Below the pieces are notes generated by a model. It worked only from the letters and a program-made list of their open reading frames with translations, did not search any database and was not told the DNA's origin. 64,000 nt of DNA, from NCBI RefSeq assembly GCF_047461615.1, contig NZ_JANSHI010000003.1, positions 1-64,000 on the forward strand. Direction: 5' to 3'. The stretch comes from Thermostichus sp047461615 (GTDB taxonomy: Bacteria; Cyanobacteriota; Cyanobacteriia; Thermostichales; Thermostichaceae). Made by a program: the position numbers and the translations under genes. Positions within the stretch are counted from its first letter, which is position 1, and every line of letters begins with the position of its first letter. This document shows positions 32,650-41,605 of this stretch, piece by piece.

Positions 32650-33402
32650 CTACAAGGAGGAAGCCGGAGAGGAGGAAGACCACAGCACTTGCCAGGCAAA
32701 CCTGGGCAGAGCCAGCATGCGTCGCCAGCGCCAGGGTTCCTGATAGAGACGATACAGCCATTCCAGGTGATGGTCGCGCCACCAGCGGGGGGCCCGTCGT
32801 TTTTGCCCAGCCCAAATGTCGAAGCTGCCGCCCACTCCCATCCAGATGGCTTGGGGCAACAGAGCTCGCCAGCGAGCAATCCACAGCTCTTGGCGCGGGG
32901 AGCCCAGCCCTACCCACACCAGTTGCGGCTGAAAAGCCTGGAGAGCTGGCAGCAGGTTTTCCTCCTCAGCGGGGGAGAAGTAGCCGTGGTGGCCCCAGAT
33001 GGCCAAGGAAGAAAAGCGGGCTTGCCAATGCTGAATCGCGGCCCGGTTGACCTCCGGCTTCCCCCCCACCAAAGCCAGGCGCCACCCCCGCGCGGCTGCC
33101 TTCGAGATTAGGGCTTCGGCCAGCTCGATCCCTGGCACCCGCTGGACGCGGATCCCCTGCCGCCGCAACGCCCACACTACCCCAATGCCGTCTGGGATCA
33201 CCAGCTCGGCCTCCTGCAGCACTTGGGCAAAGGCTGGATCCCGCTGCGCCTGCACGATCATCTCCGGGTTGCAGGTAACCACCTGGGCGCCCAGACCCTG
33301 GCTGATGCGCGCTTCAATCCAGGCAGCGTAGCTCTGCAGGTGGGCTTCCGGCAGGGTAAGGTGCAGGTTGACGCCCAAGAGGGGGCAGGTGACCAGCGAC
33401 AT
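32650..33402 (-). CDS. WecG/TagA/CpsF-family glycosyltransferase
   Basis: 250 residues of the GT26 family, which transfers N-acetylmannosamine or related sugars onto lipid-linked intermediates in surface polysaccharide synthesis. Family blocks: VVTCNPEMIVQAQRDPAFAQVL (about 42-63), VIPDGIGVVWALRRQGI (about 69-85), RLALVGGKPEVNR, VWVGLGSPRQELWIARW (about 163-179) and GVGGSFDIWAGQKRRAP. The C-terminus ends with a hydrophobic, membrane-associated helix (RFAWQVLWSSSSPASSL). ATG 33400-33402 chosen; an in-frame codon at 33438 is possible. It is divergent from the alpha/beta hydrolase. Confidence 0.9.
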   Translation of the reverse strand: MSLVTCPLLGVNLHLTLPEAHLQSYAAWIEARISQGLGAQVVTCNPEMIVQAQRDPAFAQVLQEAELVIPDGIGVVWALRRQGIRVQRVPGIELAEALISKAAARGWRLALVGGKPEVNRAAIQHWQARFSSLAIWGHHGYFSPAEEENLLPALQAFQPQLVWVGLGSPRQELWIARWRALLPQAIWMGVGGSFDIWAGQKRRAPRWWRDHHLEWLYRLYQEPWRWRRMLALPRFAWQVLWSSSSPASSL

Positions 33403-33474
33403 GCCACGAGGGGGGAGAGGACTTGCTTCCCAATTCAAATTGTGCCAGCAAAAAAGAGCGCCATCCTAATCCCC

Positions 33475-34395
33475 ATGCTCCCCGAACAGCCTTCTCCAAG
33501 CGGTGTTGCTCCTTGCGAGGGGCGCTGGCTCTGGCGGGGCCAGTCCATCCGCTACCAGCAGGCGGGATCTGCTGGCCCAGCGGTGGTGCTCATCCACGGT
33601 TTTGGCGCCAGCAGCGACCACTGGCGGAAGAATTTGCCGGAGCTGGGGCGGCACTGCCGCGTGTACGCCCTTGATCTCCTGGGATTTGGGGGATCCGCCA
33701 AGCCCTTGCCCGGATCCCCGCTCCCCTACACCTTCGAAACCTGGGGTGCCCAGGTGGCCGATTTTGGGCGGGAGGTGGTGGGGGAGCCGGCTTATCTGGT
33801 GGGCAACTCCATTGGCTGCATTGTGGCCTTGCAGGCGGCTGTTTTGGAGCCAGCCCAGGTCTTGGGAGTGGCGATGTTGGATCCCTCGCTGCGGCTGCTG
33901 CACGAGCGCAAGCGACACCAGCTCCCCTGGCTGCGCCGCTGGACTGCTTCTCTGCTGCAGTTCCTGCTGGGGTGGCCCCCCTTTGGGCGGTTTTTCTTTG
34001 CCCAGCTAGCTCAGCCCCGGGCCATTCGCCAGATCCTCCTCCAAGCCTATGGGCGCAAGGAGGCAGTTACGGAGGATCTAGTGCAGCTTTTGCTGCAACC
34101 GGCTCTCGACCCAGGGGCGGCAGAGGTCTTCTTGGCTTTTGTCCGCTACTCCCAGGGGCCCTTGGCCGAAGATCTCCTGCGGCAGGTCACCTGCCCCGTC
34201 CTCATCCTCTGGGGGGAGGCAGATCCCTGGGAGCCCATTGCCCTAGGGCGGGCCCTGGCCGAGTTTCCCTGCGTGGTGGGGTTTATCCCCCTGCCGGGGG
34301 TGGGCCACTGCCCCCAAGATGAGGCGCCGGAGCTAGTCAACCCCCTGCTCCTGGCCTGGATCCGGGATCCCCTACGCACGCCCTGGGTGCTCTAG
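33475..34395 (+). CDS. Alpha/beta-fold hydrolase
   Basis: 306 residues. Oxyanion block VVLIHGFGASSDHWRKNLPEL (about 38-58), nucleophile elbow VGNSIGCIVAL (serine near 117), acid GEADPWEP (near 248) and base GVGHCPQDEAPE (histidine near 278): a complete catalytic triad. It resembles plant-like cyanobacterial hydrolases of the pheophytinase/epoxide-hydrolase type, but no substrate can be assigned. The frame opens upstream to 33223 through the divergent glycosyltransferase; ATG 33475 is clean. Its last 24 bases overlap the end of the convergent PNPOx-like gene. Confidence 0.88.
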   Translation: MLPEQPSPSGVAPCEGRWLWRGQSIRYQQAGSAGPAVVLIHGFGASSDHWRKNLPELGRHCRVYALDLLGFGGSAKPLPGSPLPYTFETWGAQVADFGREVVGEPAYLVGNSIGCIVALQAAVLEPAQVLGVAMLDPSLRLLHERKRHQLPWLRRWTASLLQFLLGWPPFGRFFFAQLAQPRAIRQILLQAYGRKEAVTEDLVQLLLQPALDPGAAEVFLAFVRYSQGPLAEDLLRQVTCPVLILWGEADPWEPIALGRALAEFPCVVGFIPLPGVGHCPQDEAPELVNPLLLAWIRDPLRTPWVL

Positions 34396-34854
34396 GTGAT
34401 CCAAGTTGGGTCCACTCAGCCGGAAGGCCTGGCCAAACCCCTGGATGAAGCTGCCCCCAGTGGGGGTGATCTGACAGAAGTGGAAGTCCGCTAGCCCCAG
34501 GATTATCTCGGCAATCTCGTACTTGGAGCGGTAGAGGGCCTCGAACCCCTGGACTTGGGCCTCCTCGCGGCTGAGGAACTGGGCTGTTCCACTGACCATT
34601 AGCCGCGGCAAGGCGTGGTTGCTGCGCGGATCCCCTGCCGTGGGCGGCTCGTGGATGAGCAGGCCGACCCGCGGATCCTCCCGCAGGGCCTGAGTGTGGG
34701 GGGAAAGGTCGCTAATGACGATGGCAAAACGCAGGGGATCCCACTGCACCACAAACGGCACCAGCGACACCGCCGGCGCTCCCCGCTCCAGCACTGCCAG
34801 ACTGGCTACTGGCTGGGTCTCCAGCAGTGCTCGCAACTTTTCCTGGGCTGACAT
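34372..34854 (-). CDS. Pyridoxamine 5'-phosphate oxidase-like split-barrel protein (HugZ-like)
   Basis: About 160 residues with the FMN-binding split-barrel pattern: AQEKLRALLETQPVASLAVL, SLVPFVVQWDPLRFAIVISDLSPHTQALREDPRVGLLI, LPRLMVSGTAQFLSREEA and the C-terminal ADFHFCQITPTGGSFIQGFGQAFRL. The last block (F..Y/F.I.P..G.FI.GFG.A..L) is typical of HugZ-type proteins, some of which degrade heme or bind it. The frame opens to 34950; ATG 34852-34854 (MSAQEKL) is preferred. Convergent overlap with the hydrolase gene. Confidence 0.82.
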   Translation of the reverse strand: MSAQEKLRALLETQPVASLAVLERGAPAVSLVPFVVQWDPLRFAIVISDLSPHTQALREDPRVGLLIHEPPTAGDPRSNHALPRLMVSGTAQFLSREEAQVQGFEALYRSKYEIAEIILGLADFHFCQITPTGGSFIQGFGQAFRLSGPNLDHLEHPGRA

Positions 34855-35018
34855 GGCTGCTCCCATAGCCGCTGCTATTATCCCTAACCTGGCTTGGCTT
34901 GAGAAGAGTGGGATGTAGTCTTCGGGTTGCAGGGGAGCGGGAGGGAGCAAAATCCCGCGTCTCAGTCACCGAGCTCGCACCTCTTCACGAAAGCCACAAC
35001 CCTGCTTACCCAGCTTTC

Positions 35019-35036
35019 TCAACAAAACTTTACAAT
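35019..35036 (+). promoter_or_regulatory. HLR1-like element (RpaB site) upstream of hli
   Basis: TCAACAAA-AC-TTTACAAT: two 8-base units two bases apart. The second matches the HLR1 half-site (G/T)TTACA(A/T)(A/T) fully and the first at 6 of 8 positions. HLR1 is bound by RpaB, which represses hli genes in low light. Here it overlaps the predicted -35 (TTACAA). Confidence 0.6.
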
Positions 35037-35058
35037 CCTCCATAGAGCAGGCTACACT
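35030..35058 (+). promoter_or_regulatory. Predicted hli promoter
   Basis: TTACAA (35030-35035) and TACACT (35053-35058) are 17 bases apart. The start codon is 27 bases after the -10, preceded by AAGGAG. Confidence 0.55.
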
Positions 35059-35085
35059 CCATAAAGAAGGGATAAGGAGAACTCC

Positions 35086-35307
35086 ATGAGCAGATATCGC
35101 TCCGTGGTTGTCGAAGACGGTGGCCGCCTCAACAACTACGCCATTGAGCCAGAGATGTACGTAGATCCCGTTCCACGGGTGGGCTTTACCGAGTATGCGG
35201 AGCGCTTGAACGGGCGCTTGGCGATGATTGGCTTTGTGGCGCTGATTTTGTTTGAAGCGCTGTCCGGCACCACCCTCATCGGCTGGCTACAGGCCTTGGG
35301 TCGCTAG
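35086..35307 (+). CDS. hli: High-light-inducible protein (HLIP/SCP)
   Basis: 73 residues. The chlorophyll-binding helix FTEYAERLNGRLAMIGFVALILFEALSG (about 43-70) contains the E-x-x-N-x-R motif of the LHC/ELIP/HLIP family. HLIPs bind chlorophyll and carotenoid, quench energy and assist photosystem II assembly under high light. An AAGGAG SD precedes ATG 35086. The HLR1-like element and promoter upstream suggest control by RpaB. The N-terminal 40 residues are soluble. Confidence 0.95.
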   Translation: MSRYRSVVVEDGGRLNNYAIEPEMYVDPVPRVGFTEYAERLNGRLAMIGFVALILFEALSGTTLIGWLQALGR

Positions 35308-35383
35308 GAGAAGGGAAGGCAGGCGGGAGCTTGTAGGGAGCAAGAGGCTTGCCGAAGAGCTTCCCTTGCCTTCCTGACTGTAG

Positions 35384-37399
35384 CTAGGGACCAGGCATCT
35401 CCCAGCGTAGCTCTACATGGGTGTAGCCTTCCGGGGTTTGGGTGCGGTGCCAAGAGCCCTTGGGTAGGTAGCGGGCAATGGTATTCATGGCCTTGCTGCC
35501 GTAGCCGCCGCCCGGGGTAGGGGCGTACTCTATGCCGTCGTTGATAATTGACAGACAGCAGAGGCGATCCCTTTGAACCAGCGACACCTTGACGAAGGAA
35601 GCGTTGCCCTTGGGAGGCTGGACATGGGCAATGACGTTGCCAATGGCCTCCCGCAAAAAGCGCAAGATGTCCTCCCGCTGGTCAAACCACTCACTGGTAT
35701 TGGGCTCCGCTAAGGGCTGTAGGTGGCGCTCCACAGGTAAAGTCAGGCTGCCCGTTTGGATAAGCTCGTCCAGGTAGGTGTCGATGCCCCGGTGCAGCCC
35801 TTCCCGCAAGCTAGGGGAAATGTGCAGCTTGGTGGCCAGGGTGCGCACGTCGTTGAGCTGGGCGCGAATGCCCCGCCCAATTTGCTCCAGTTGCTCCAGC
35901 AGACGATCGTAAATAGCCGGATCGGGAGCCCTGCCCTGCTGCTGTTGCCATTGCAAGCTCTCCAGCTCGTCCATGACCACCTTCAGCTCCTGCAGCTCGC
36001 GATCGTGAATGTCGGTGGCTACCCGGTAAAGGAGCTTACGGGCTTGGTCAATGGCTGCCTCCTGCTCAGCCCGGCGCAGGCGCTCCAACTCCTGCTGTTG
36101 AGCCAAAAGCCGCTGGTGGTTTTCCAAGATCACCAGGGTCAGCAGCAAGCTCACCCCCGTCAGGCCAACGGCCAAAGCTGGCAAGGTCAGCGGCCAAATC
36201 CAACGCCCCAGCAAGAATTGGGCCACAGTCCAGCCCTCGTAAACGGCTAGCCCTAGCAGCGACAAGAGGAGAGAGCGCGCCTGTTTCCAGCGGTTTTCGC
36301 GCGAAGAGGAGCGATAGCGCACCAAGAGCAGGCCCGTTGCCACGCCTAGGAGGAAGACAACTCCCGCTGCTAGCTCCGCCGGCAGGGATCGGTACACCTG
36401 GCCAGTGAGCAGGCTGGACAGGATTTGCGCCTGGAGTTCTACTGCCGCAATCTGGGATCCGTCCGCTGTCCGCACGGGAAAGGTCTCGGGGTAGCCGCCC
36501 ACAAAGCCGACCAGAACAATCTTGTCCCGCAGTTGACGAGCTACCTCGGGCTTGAGGGGAGGGATCCCTTCATGAGCGCCGCAAGTCTGGCCGAGGTTGA
36601 GCTGGAGGGGCGGACAAACCTGTTCGATAGGGAGGATGGGAATGGAGTGTTGGGCGCCGAGAGGGTTGAATTGCACCGGCCGGAAGCCCCGCTCGCGCAG
36701 CCAGCGGCTGGCCCGCTCTGGATCGTACTTGGCAAAAGCCAAGGCCTCCACCGAGGCAAACATCTGCTCCTTTTGGCTGTCGCGGCGCAGGTAGAGCCCT
36801 CGCAACTGGGCCTGGCGCAGGATCCCAGCCCCATCCAGGCGGTGTTGCACCACTCCCTGAACATGTTCTGGTGCTACCAAATACTCCAGCCGTAGGGAGG
36901 AAAAAGGCAAGAAGTGGTTGTAGATGGTGATCTCAGGGCGGCCAAAGCTCTCACTGCTGCGGGTAGCCAGAACTACGCGATCTGGGTAGCGCTGGACTAC
37001 CTGACGCAGGGGAGCATCCAGATCCTCGTCACCCAGCGTCTGGGGCACCACAAAGCTACTGGGCAGATTCAGCACCACCACCCTGGCTTCTGCTTCTTCC
37101 AGTAAGCGCAGGGTCAGGGCAGCGTAGTTGGAGCGCTCCAGGAGAAAGTCAACATGGGGATGAGGCTTGCTCTCTCCACTTTCCCCCTGTCCTTCGAGGC
37201 GGCCATCGATGCCAACGATTGCCACCTCCGGGGAAGGCTGCTGGGGGCCGCGCAGGGCATAGAGCCATTCTTGGGCATCGCTCTCAAGCCGCACCAGCAA
37301 GGGGTGCTGAGCGGAAAGGTTGAGCAAGGCAGCCCACCCCAGCCCCCAAGCCAAGGCCCAGCCCACTTCGCCGCGGGAGGCAGCTAGTTGAGCGAGCAA
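35384..37399 (-). CDS. CHASE2-domain sensor histidine kinase
   Basis: About 671 residues. An N-terminal helix, then a CHASE2 sensing domain (SPEVAIVGIDGR... to ...LRDKIVLVGFVGGYPETFPV; extracytoplasmic), three closing membrane segments (about residues 350-455), a short coiled coil (LLAQQQELERLRRAEQEAA) and a kinase core. The phosphoacceptor region is ATDIHDRELQELKVVMDELESLQ, of the NarL/DegS type rather than classical HisKA; the ATPase has LREAIGNVIAHVQPP and INDGIEYAPTPGGGYGSKAMNTIA. The frame stays open to 37570 inside pnp; TTG 37397-37399 with AAGG upstream is my choice, and the start is uncertain. No response regulator is adjacent. Confidence 0.85.
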   Translation of the reverse strand: MLAQLAASRGEVGWALAWGLGWAALLNLSAQHPLLVRLESDAQEWLYALRGPQQPSPEVAIVGIDGRLEGQGESGESKPHPHVDFLLERSNYAALTLRLLEEAEARVVVLNLPSSFVVPQTLGDEDLDAPLRQVVQRYPDRVVLATRSSESFGRPEITIYNHFLPFSSLRLEYLVAPEHVQGVVQHRLDGAGILRQAQLRGLYLRRDSQKEQMFASVEALAFAKYDPERASRWLRERGFRPVQFNPLGAQHSIPILPIEQVCPPLQLNLGQTCGAHEGIPPLKPEVARQLRDKIVLVGFVGGYPETFPVRTADGSQIAAVELQAQILSSLLTGQVYRSLPAELAAGVVFLLGVATGLLLVRYRSSSRENRWKQARSLLLSLLGLAVYEGWTVAQFLLGRWIWPLTLPALAVGLTGVSLLLTLVILENHQRLLAQQQELERLRRAEQEAAIDQARKLLYRVATDIHDRELQELKVVMDELESLQWQQQQGRAPDPAIYDRLLEQLEQIGRGIRAQLNDVRTLATKLHISPSLREGLHRGIDTYLDELIQTGSLTLPVERHLQPLAEPNTSEWFDQREDILRFLREAIGNVIAHVQPPKGNASFVKVSLVQRDRLCCLSIINDGIEYAPTPGGGYGSKAMNTIARYLPKGSWHRTQTPEGYTHVELRWEMPGP

Positions 37400-37442
37400 G
37401 CCAGAACCTTGGCCGCTACGGGACTGGGGAGAAACCCTAGCC

Positions 37443-39581
37443 TCAACGGCGGTGGCTGCGCACCCGCGCCGCTTCCTCAGGGCTAATGCCAAGCCGAGTG
37501 AGGTTGACCCGGCCCTTGTGATCAATGCTGCGAACCTTGACCACCACTTCGTCCTCCACGGCAACTTCATCTTCTACTCGGGTGACACGGTACTCCGCCA
37601 GCTGCGAGATGTGGATCATGCCCTCCTTACCGGGCAGGAACTCCACAAAAGCGCCAATGGGGAGGATGCGGGTCACCCGGCCCAGGTAAACTTGCCCCTC
37701 CTCCACTCGCCGCACCAGGTTTTCAATCATCGCCCGCGCCGCTTCGGCCTGTCCGCTGACGGTGGAAGACACTGTGATCGTGCCGTCGTCGCTAATGTCT
37801 ACCTTGGCTCCTGTGGCTTCAGTAATGCTGCGCACCATCTTGCCGCCAGGGCCGATGATCTTGCCGATGTCTTCTGGATCCACCTTGAAGGTGAGCAGAC
37901 GGGGAGCCGTTTTGGCCAACTGCGGCCGGGGGGCAGGAATGACCTCCAGCATCTTGTCGAGGATGGAGTCGCGCCCAGCCTTGGCTTGCAGGAGAGCCTT
38001 CTCGAGGATGTCAACAGTGATGCCGGTAATTTTCATGTCCATTTGCAAGGCGGTGATCCCTGCCCGCGTGCCGGCCACCTTGAAGTCCATGTCGCCCAAA
38101 AAGTCCTCGATCCCTTGGATGTCCGTGAGGATGCGCACCTCATCCCCTTCTTTGATGAGGCCCATGGCCACGCCGCTGACCGGTGCCTTGATCGGCACCC
38201 CGGCATCCATCAAAGACAGGGTAGAGCCGCAGACCGAAGCCATTGAGGTGGAGCCATTGGAAGAGAGCACCTCCGAGACCACCCGCACCACGTAGGGAAA
38301 CTCCTCCTCCTTGGGCAACACGGGCACCAGGGCCCGCTCCGCCAGCGCCCCATGGCCAATCTCCCGCCGCCCTGGCGAACGAGAGGGCCGCACCTCTCCC
38401 ACGGAAAAGCCAGGGAAGTTGTAGTGGTGCATGTAGCGCTTTTCGTCTACGGGGTGGAGGTCGTCCAACTCCTGGGCATCGCCAGGGGTGCCAAGAGTGG
38501 TAATGGAAAGAACCTGAGTGAGGCCGCGGTTGAACAGAGCACTGCCGTGGACTCGCGGGATCAAGCCCACTCGGCAAGAGACTGGTCGCACCTCATCCAG
38601 CTTGCGCCCATCTACCCGCACCCCCTCTTCCAGGATCTGTCGGCGCATCAGCTTCTTGAGGAGAGCCTTGAACTGGTTGTCCAACTCCTTGGGGTTTTCC
38701 AGCAGGTAAAGCCGCAAGGGATCCCCCTCTGGCCGTTCTTGGATTTGGGCCGCCAGCTTGGCCTTGATGGCCTCCAGTTGCTGCTCGCGGCTGGTCTTGT
38801 CCAAAAACTGCTTGAGGACAGCGCGAATCTCCTCCTGGGCCTGTTCTGCTACGAAGGCAACCAGCTCCTCATTGACGGGGGGTGGAGGTAGCTCTACACG
38901 AGGGATGTTGAGATCGGCAAAGACTTGCTGTTGAGCTTTGAGGAGCTCCTGAACAGCCTCGAATCCAAACTCGATAGCCTCGACCATGTCCTTTTCCGGC
39001 AGCTGCTTGGCGCCTGCCTCGACCATGATCACGCCGTCGGCGCAGCCAGCTACCACCAGATCCAGGTCGCCAGCCTCGATTTCGGCGTAGGTGGGGTTGA
39101 GGATAAACTCATCTTGAAGTAAGCCCACCCGCACCGCTGCCACCGGGCCGTTGAAGGGAATGCGGGCGCCGTGGAGGGCCAGCGAGGCTCCTAAGATGCA
39201 CAGCACGTCAGGGGGCACCTTGTCGTCCACAGAGAGGGTAGTGGCTACAATTTGTACGTCATCCCGCAGCCACTCCGGGAACAAGGGCCGCAGGGGTCGG
39301 TCGATGAGACGCGAGATCAGAGTAGCCCGCTCCGGGGGCCGACCCTCGCGCCGCAGATAGCTCCCTGGGATCCGACCGGCAGCGTAGAGGCGCTCCTCGT
39401 AGTCCACCAGCAACGGCAAAAAGTCAGCCCCCTCGCGATTTGCCTGGCGGGTAGCCGTGACCAAGACGGAAGTTTCCCCACAGGTTAACCAGACTCCACA
39501 GCCTGCCTGGGGGGCCATCAAGCCAATATTGATGTCAATTTCCCGTCCGTAAAAGGAAATCGACCGAGTATATTCTGCCAT
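37443..39581 (-). CDS. pnp: Polyribonucleotide nucleotidyltransferase (PNPase)
   Basis: 712 residues; phosphorolytic 3'-5' exoribonuclease. Two RNase PH domains (GRIPGSYLRREGRPPERATLISRLIDRPLRPLFPEW in the first; SPGRREIGHGALAERAL and SNGSTSMASVCGSTLSLMDAGVPI in the second), KH domain (DIGKIIGPGGKMVRSITEATGA, about 566-587) and S1 domain (YLGRVTRILPIGAFVEFLPGKEGMIHISQL, about 630-659). ATG 39579-39581 with GGAAGG upstream. It is followed on the same strand by the CHASE2 kinase. Confidence 0.97.
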   Translation of the reverse strand: MAEYTRSISFYGREIDINIGLMAPQAGCGVWLTCGETSVLVTATRQANREGADFLPLLVDYEERLYAAGRIPGSYLRREGRPPERATLISRLIDRPLRPLFPEWLRDDVQIVATTLSVDDKVPPDVLCILGASLALHGARIPFNGPVAAVRVGLLQDEFILNPTYAEIEAGDLDLVVAGCADGVIMVEAGAKQLPEKDMVEAIEFGFEAVQELLKAQQQVFADLNIPRVELPPPPVNEELVAFVAEQAQEEIRAVLKQFLDKTSREQQLEAIKAKLAAQIQERPEGDPLRLYLLENPKELDNQFKALLKKLMRRQILEEGVRVDGRKLDEVRPVSCRVGLIPRVHGSALFNRGLTQVLSITTLGTPGDAQELDDLHPVDEKRYMHHYNFPGFSVGEVRPSRSPGRREIGHGALAERALVPVLPKEEEFPYVVRVVSEVLSSNGSTSMASVCGSTLSLMDAGVPIKAPVSGVAMGLIKEGDEVRILTDIQGIEDFLGDMDFKVAGTRAGITALQMDMKITGITVDILEKALLQAKAGRDSILDKMLEVIPAPRPQLAKTAPRLLTFKVDPEDIGKIIGPGGKMVRSITEATGAKVDISDDGTITVSSTVSGQAEAARAMIENLVRRVEEGQVYLGRVTRILPIGAFVEFLPGKEGMIHISQLAEYRVTRVEDEVAVEDEVVVKVRSIDHKGRVNLTRLGISPEEAARVRSHRR

Positions 39582-39891
39582 GTAACGCTTTGCCTTCCTT
39601 TTTTCCTTGCCGCTATCGTAGCACTTTGGCTTGCTGGAGAAGGCAACCCTTGTCCAGCCAGGGGTTGGTCTGCAGCTACTTCTTTTGTATTGGCTAGCTC
39701 AGCCTCACCCCCTCCCCTTCTCCCTCGGTCGAGTACCGCCAAAGGCGGTCGGCAATGCCTCCTCCCGAGGCCACCCAACGGGTTTTGCCTTTGCCAGCCG
39801 CTGACCTGTCCCCGGTGGCTCTTTACGCCGCTTCTAGGAATGCCAAAATAAAAAGCACTGCCTACTGTCCCCTTCTTCAATCGAACAAGTT
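39582..39891. other. Divergent intergenic region between pnp and leuA
   Basis: About 310 bases. Reading towards pnp, TACGAT (39615-39620) is a weak -10 candidate. ACCGCC-AAA-GGCGGT (39735-39749) is a small hairpin. A 120-codon minus frame reaching into this region is in a different frame from pnp and shows no domain. No promoter for leuA could be fixed. Confidence 0.35.
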
Positions 39892-41541
39892 ATGAACGCT
39901 GCCGCATCTTCTCCCTCTTCTTCATTCGATGGCCAAGCTTTGGATCATGTGCTTATTCTCGACACTACTCTGCGCGATGGGGAGCAGTGTCCTGGCGCAA
40001 CCCTCAACGCTGAGGAGAAACTGGCCATTGCCCGGCAATTGGCTCGGCTAGGGGTCGACATCATTGAGGCGGGGTTTGCCTACGCCAGCCCCGGCGACTT
40101 TGAGGCGGTGCAGAAGATAGCGGAACACGTGGGCACCCCCGATGGCCCCGTCATCTGCAGCCTGGCTCGTGCCTGCAAGGCTGATATTGAAGCGGCAGCT
40201 GAAGCCCTCAAGCCTGCTGCCAAGCCCCGCATCCATACCTTCATCTCCACCTCTGACATCCACCTCAAATATCAGTTGCGCAAAACCCGCGCTGAGGTGC
40301 TGCAGATTGCCGAGGAGATGGTGGCCTATGCCAAATCCTTCGTCGACGATGTGGAGTTCTCCGCCATGGACGCCACCCGCTCCGATCCCGAATTCCTCTA
40401 CCAGGTTCTTGAAGCAGCCATCCGGGCCGGGGCCAAAACCGTCAACATCCCTGACACGGTCGGCTACAGCATGCCCGAGGAATTCGGCCAACTGATTAAA
40501 GGCATCCGTGAGAACGTGCCCAACATCAAGCAGGCCATCATCTCTGTCCACGGCCACGACGACCTGGGAGTCTCAGTAGCCAACTTCCTAGAGGCCATCA
40601 AGCAGGGTGCGCGCCAGGTGGAAGTGACCGTTAACGGCATTGGCGAGCGGGCCGGTAACGCGGCGCTGGAAGAGTTAGTGATGGCCCTGCACGTGCGCCG
40701 CAGCTACTTTAACCCCTACTTTGGCCTGCCAGTGGACTCTGAAAAACCTCTCACTCACATCAAGACTCAGGAGATCTACCGCACCTCGCGCCTAGTCTCC
40801 AACCTCACCGGCATGTTGGTGCAGCCCAACAAGGCAATCGTTGGGGCCAACGCCTTTGCCCACGAGTCCGGCATCCATCAAGACGGGATGCTCAAAAACC
40901 GCCAGACTTACGAGATCATGGACGCCCAAACCATCGGTCTGCAATCGAGCACCTTGGTGTTGGGCAAACACTCAGGCCGCCATGCCTTCCGTACCCGCCT
41001 CAAGGAGCTGGGCTTCGAGTTGTCAGAGCAAGAGCTCAACAAGGCTTTCTTGCGCTTTAAAGAGCTGGCCGACAAGAAGAAAGAGATCACCGATCTCGAC
41101 CTGGAGGCCATTGTTAACGACGAAACCCGGCCAGTGCCGGATCTCTACCGGCTGGAGCATGTGCAAGTGGTGTGTGGCAATCACGAGACGCCCACAGCTA
41201 CCGTGCGCCTGATTACCCCTGAAGGCGAGGAAAAGGTGGATGCAGCGGTGGGCACGGGACCGGTGGATGCGGTTTACAAAGCCATCAACCGCATTGTTAA
41301 CATTCCTAACCAGCTCATTGAATTTTCCGTCCAGTCGGTTACCGCCGGCATTGACGCCATGGGGGAAGTCACTATCCGCCTGCGCCATGAGGATCGCATT
41401 TTCTCAGGACATGCTGCCAACACGGACATTATTGTTGCCTCTGCGCAAGCCTATATGAACGCCCTCAATAAGCTCTACGCCGCTCTGCACGCAGCTCGCT
41501 CGACGGCTGCCCAGCGGGAGGCTGCCACTCAGAAGGTTTGA
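39892..41541 (+). CDS. leuA: 2-isopropylmalate synthase
   Basis: 549 residues; first committed step of leucine synthesis (acetyl-CoA plus 2-oxoisovalerate). The TIM-barrel domain starts VLILDTTLRDGEQCPGATLN (about 23-42; divalent metal and substrate site); metal-binding histidines are in ISVHGHDDLGVSVAN (about 216-230); GIGERAGNAALEELVMAL follows. The C-terminal LeuA dimer domain (about 400-530, TPTATVRLITPEGEE, GTGPVDAVYKAINRI, VTAGIDAMGEVTIRL) is the leucine-feedback site. ATG 39892; full length. Confidence 0.96.
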   Translation: MNAAASSPSSSFDGQALDHVLILDTTLRDGEQCPGATLNAEEKLAIARQLARLGVDIIEAGFAYASPGDFEAVQKIAEHVGTPDGPVICSLARACKADIEAAAEALKPAAKPRIHTFISTSDIHLKYQLRKTRAEVLQIAEEMVAYAKSFVDDVEFSAMDATRSDPEFLYQVLEAAIRAGAKTVNIPDTVGYSMPEEFGQLIKGIRENVPNIKQAIISVHGHDDLGVSVANFLEAIKQGARQVEVTVNGIGERAGNAALEELVMALHVRRSYFNPYFGLPVDSEKPLTHIKTQEIYRTSRLVSNLTGMLVQPNKAIVGANAFAHESGIHQDGMLKNRQTYEIMDAQTIGLQSSTLVLGKHSGRHAFRTRLKELGFELSEQELNKAFLRFKELADKKKEITDLDLEAIVNDETRPVPDLYRLEHVQVVCGNHETPTATVRLITPEGEEKVDAAVGTGPVDAVYKAINRIVNIPNQLIEFSVQSVTAGIDAMGEVTIRLRHEDRIFSGHAANTDIIVASAQAYMNALNKLYAALHAARSTAAQREAATQKV

Positions 41542-41605
41542 GCGCAAGGCTAGGCTTCCCGGCTGCCTCCTCCCCAAGAGGAAGAGGAGTTGGCGGGGGA
41601 GCGGC

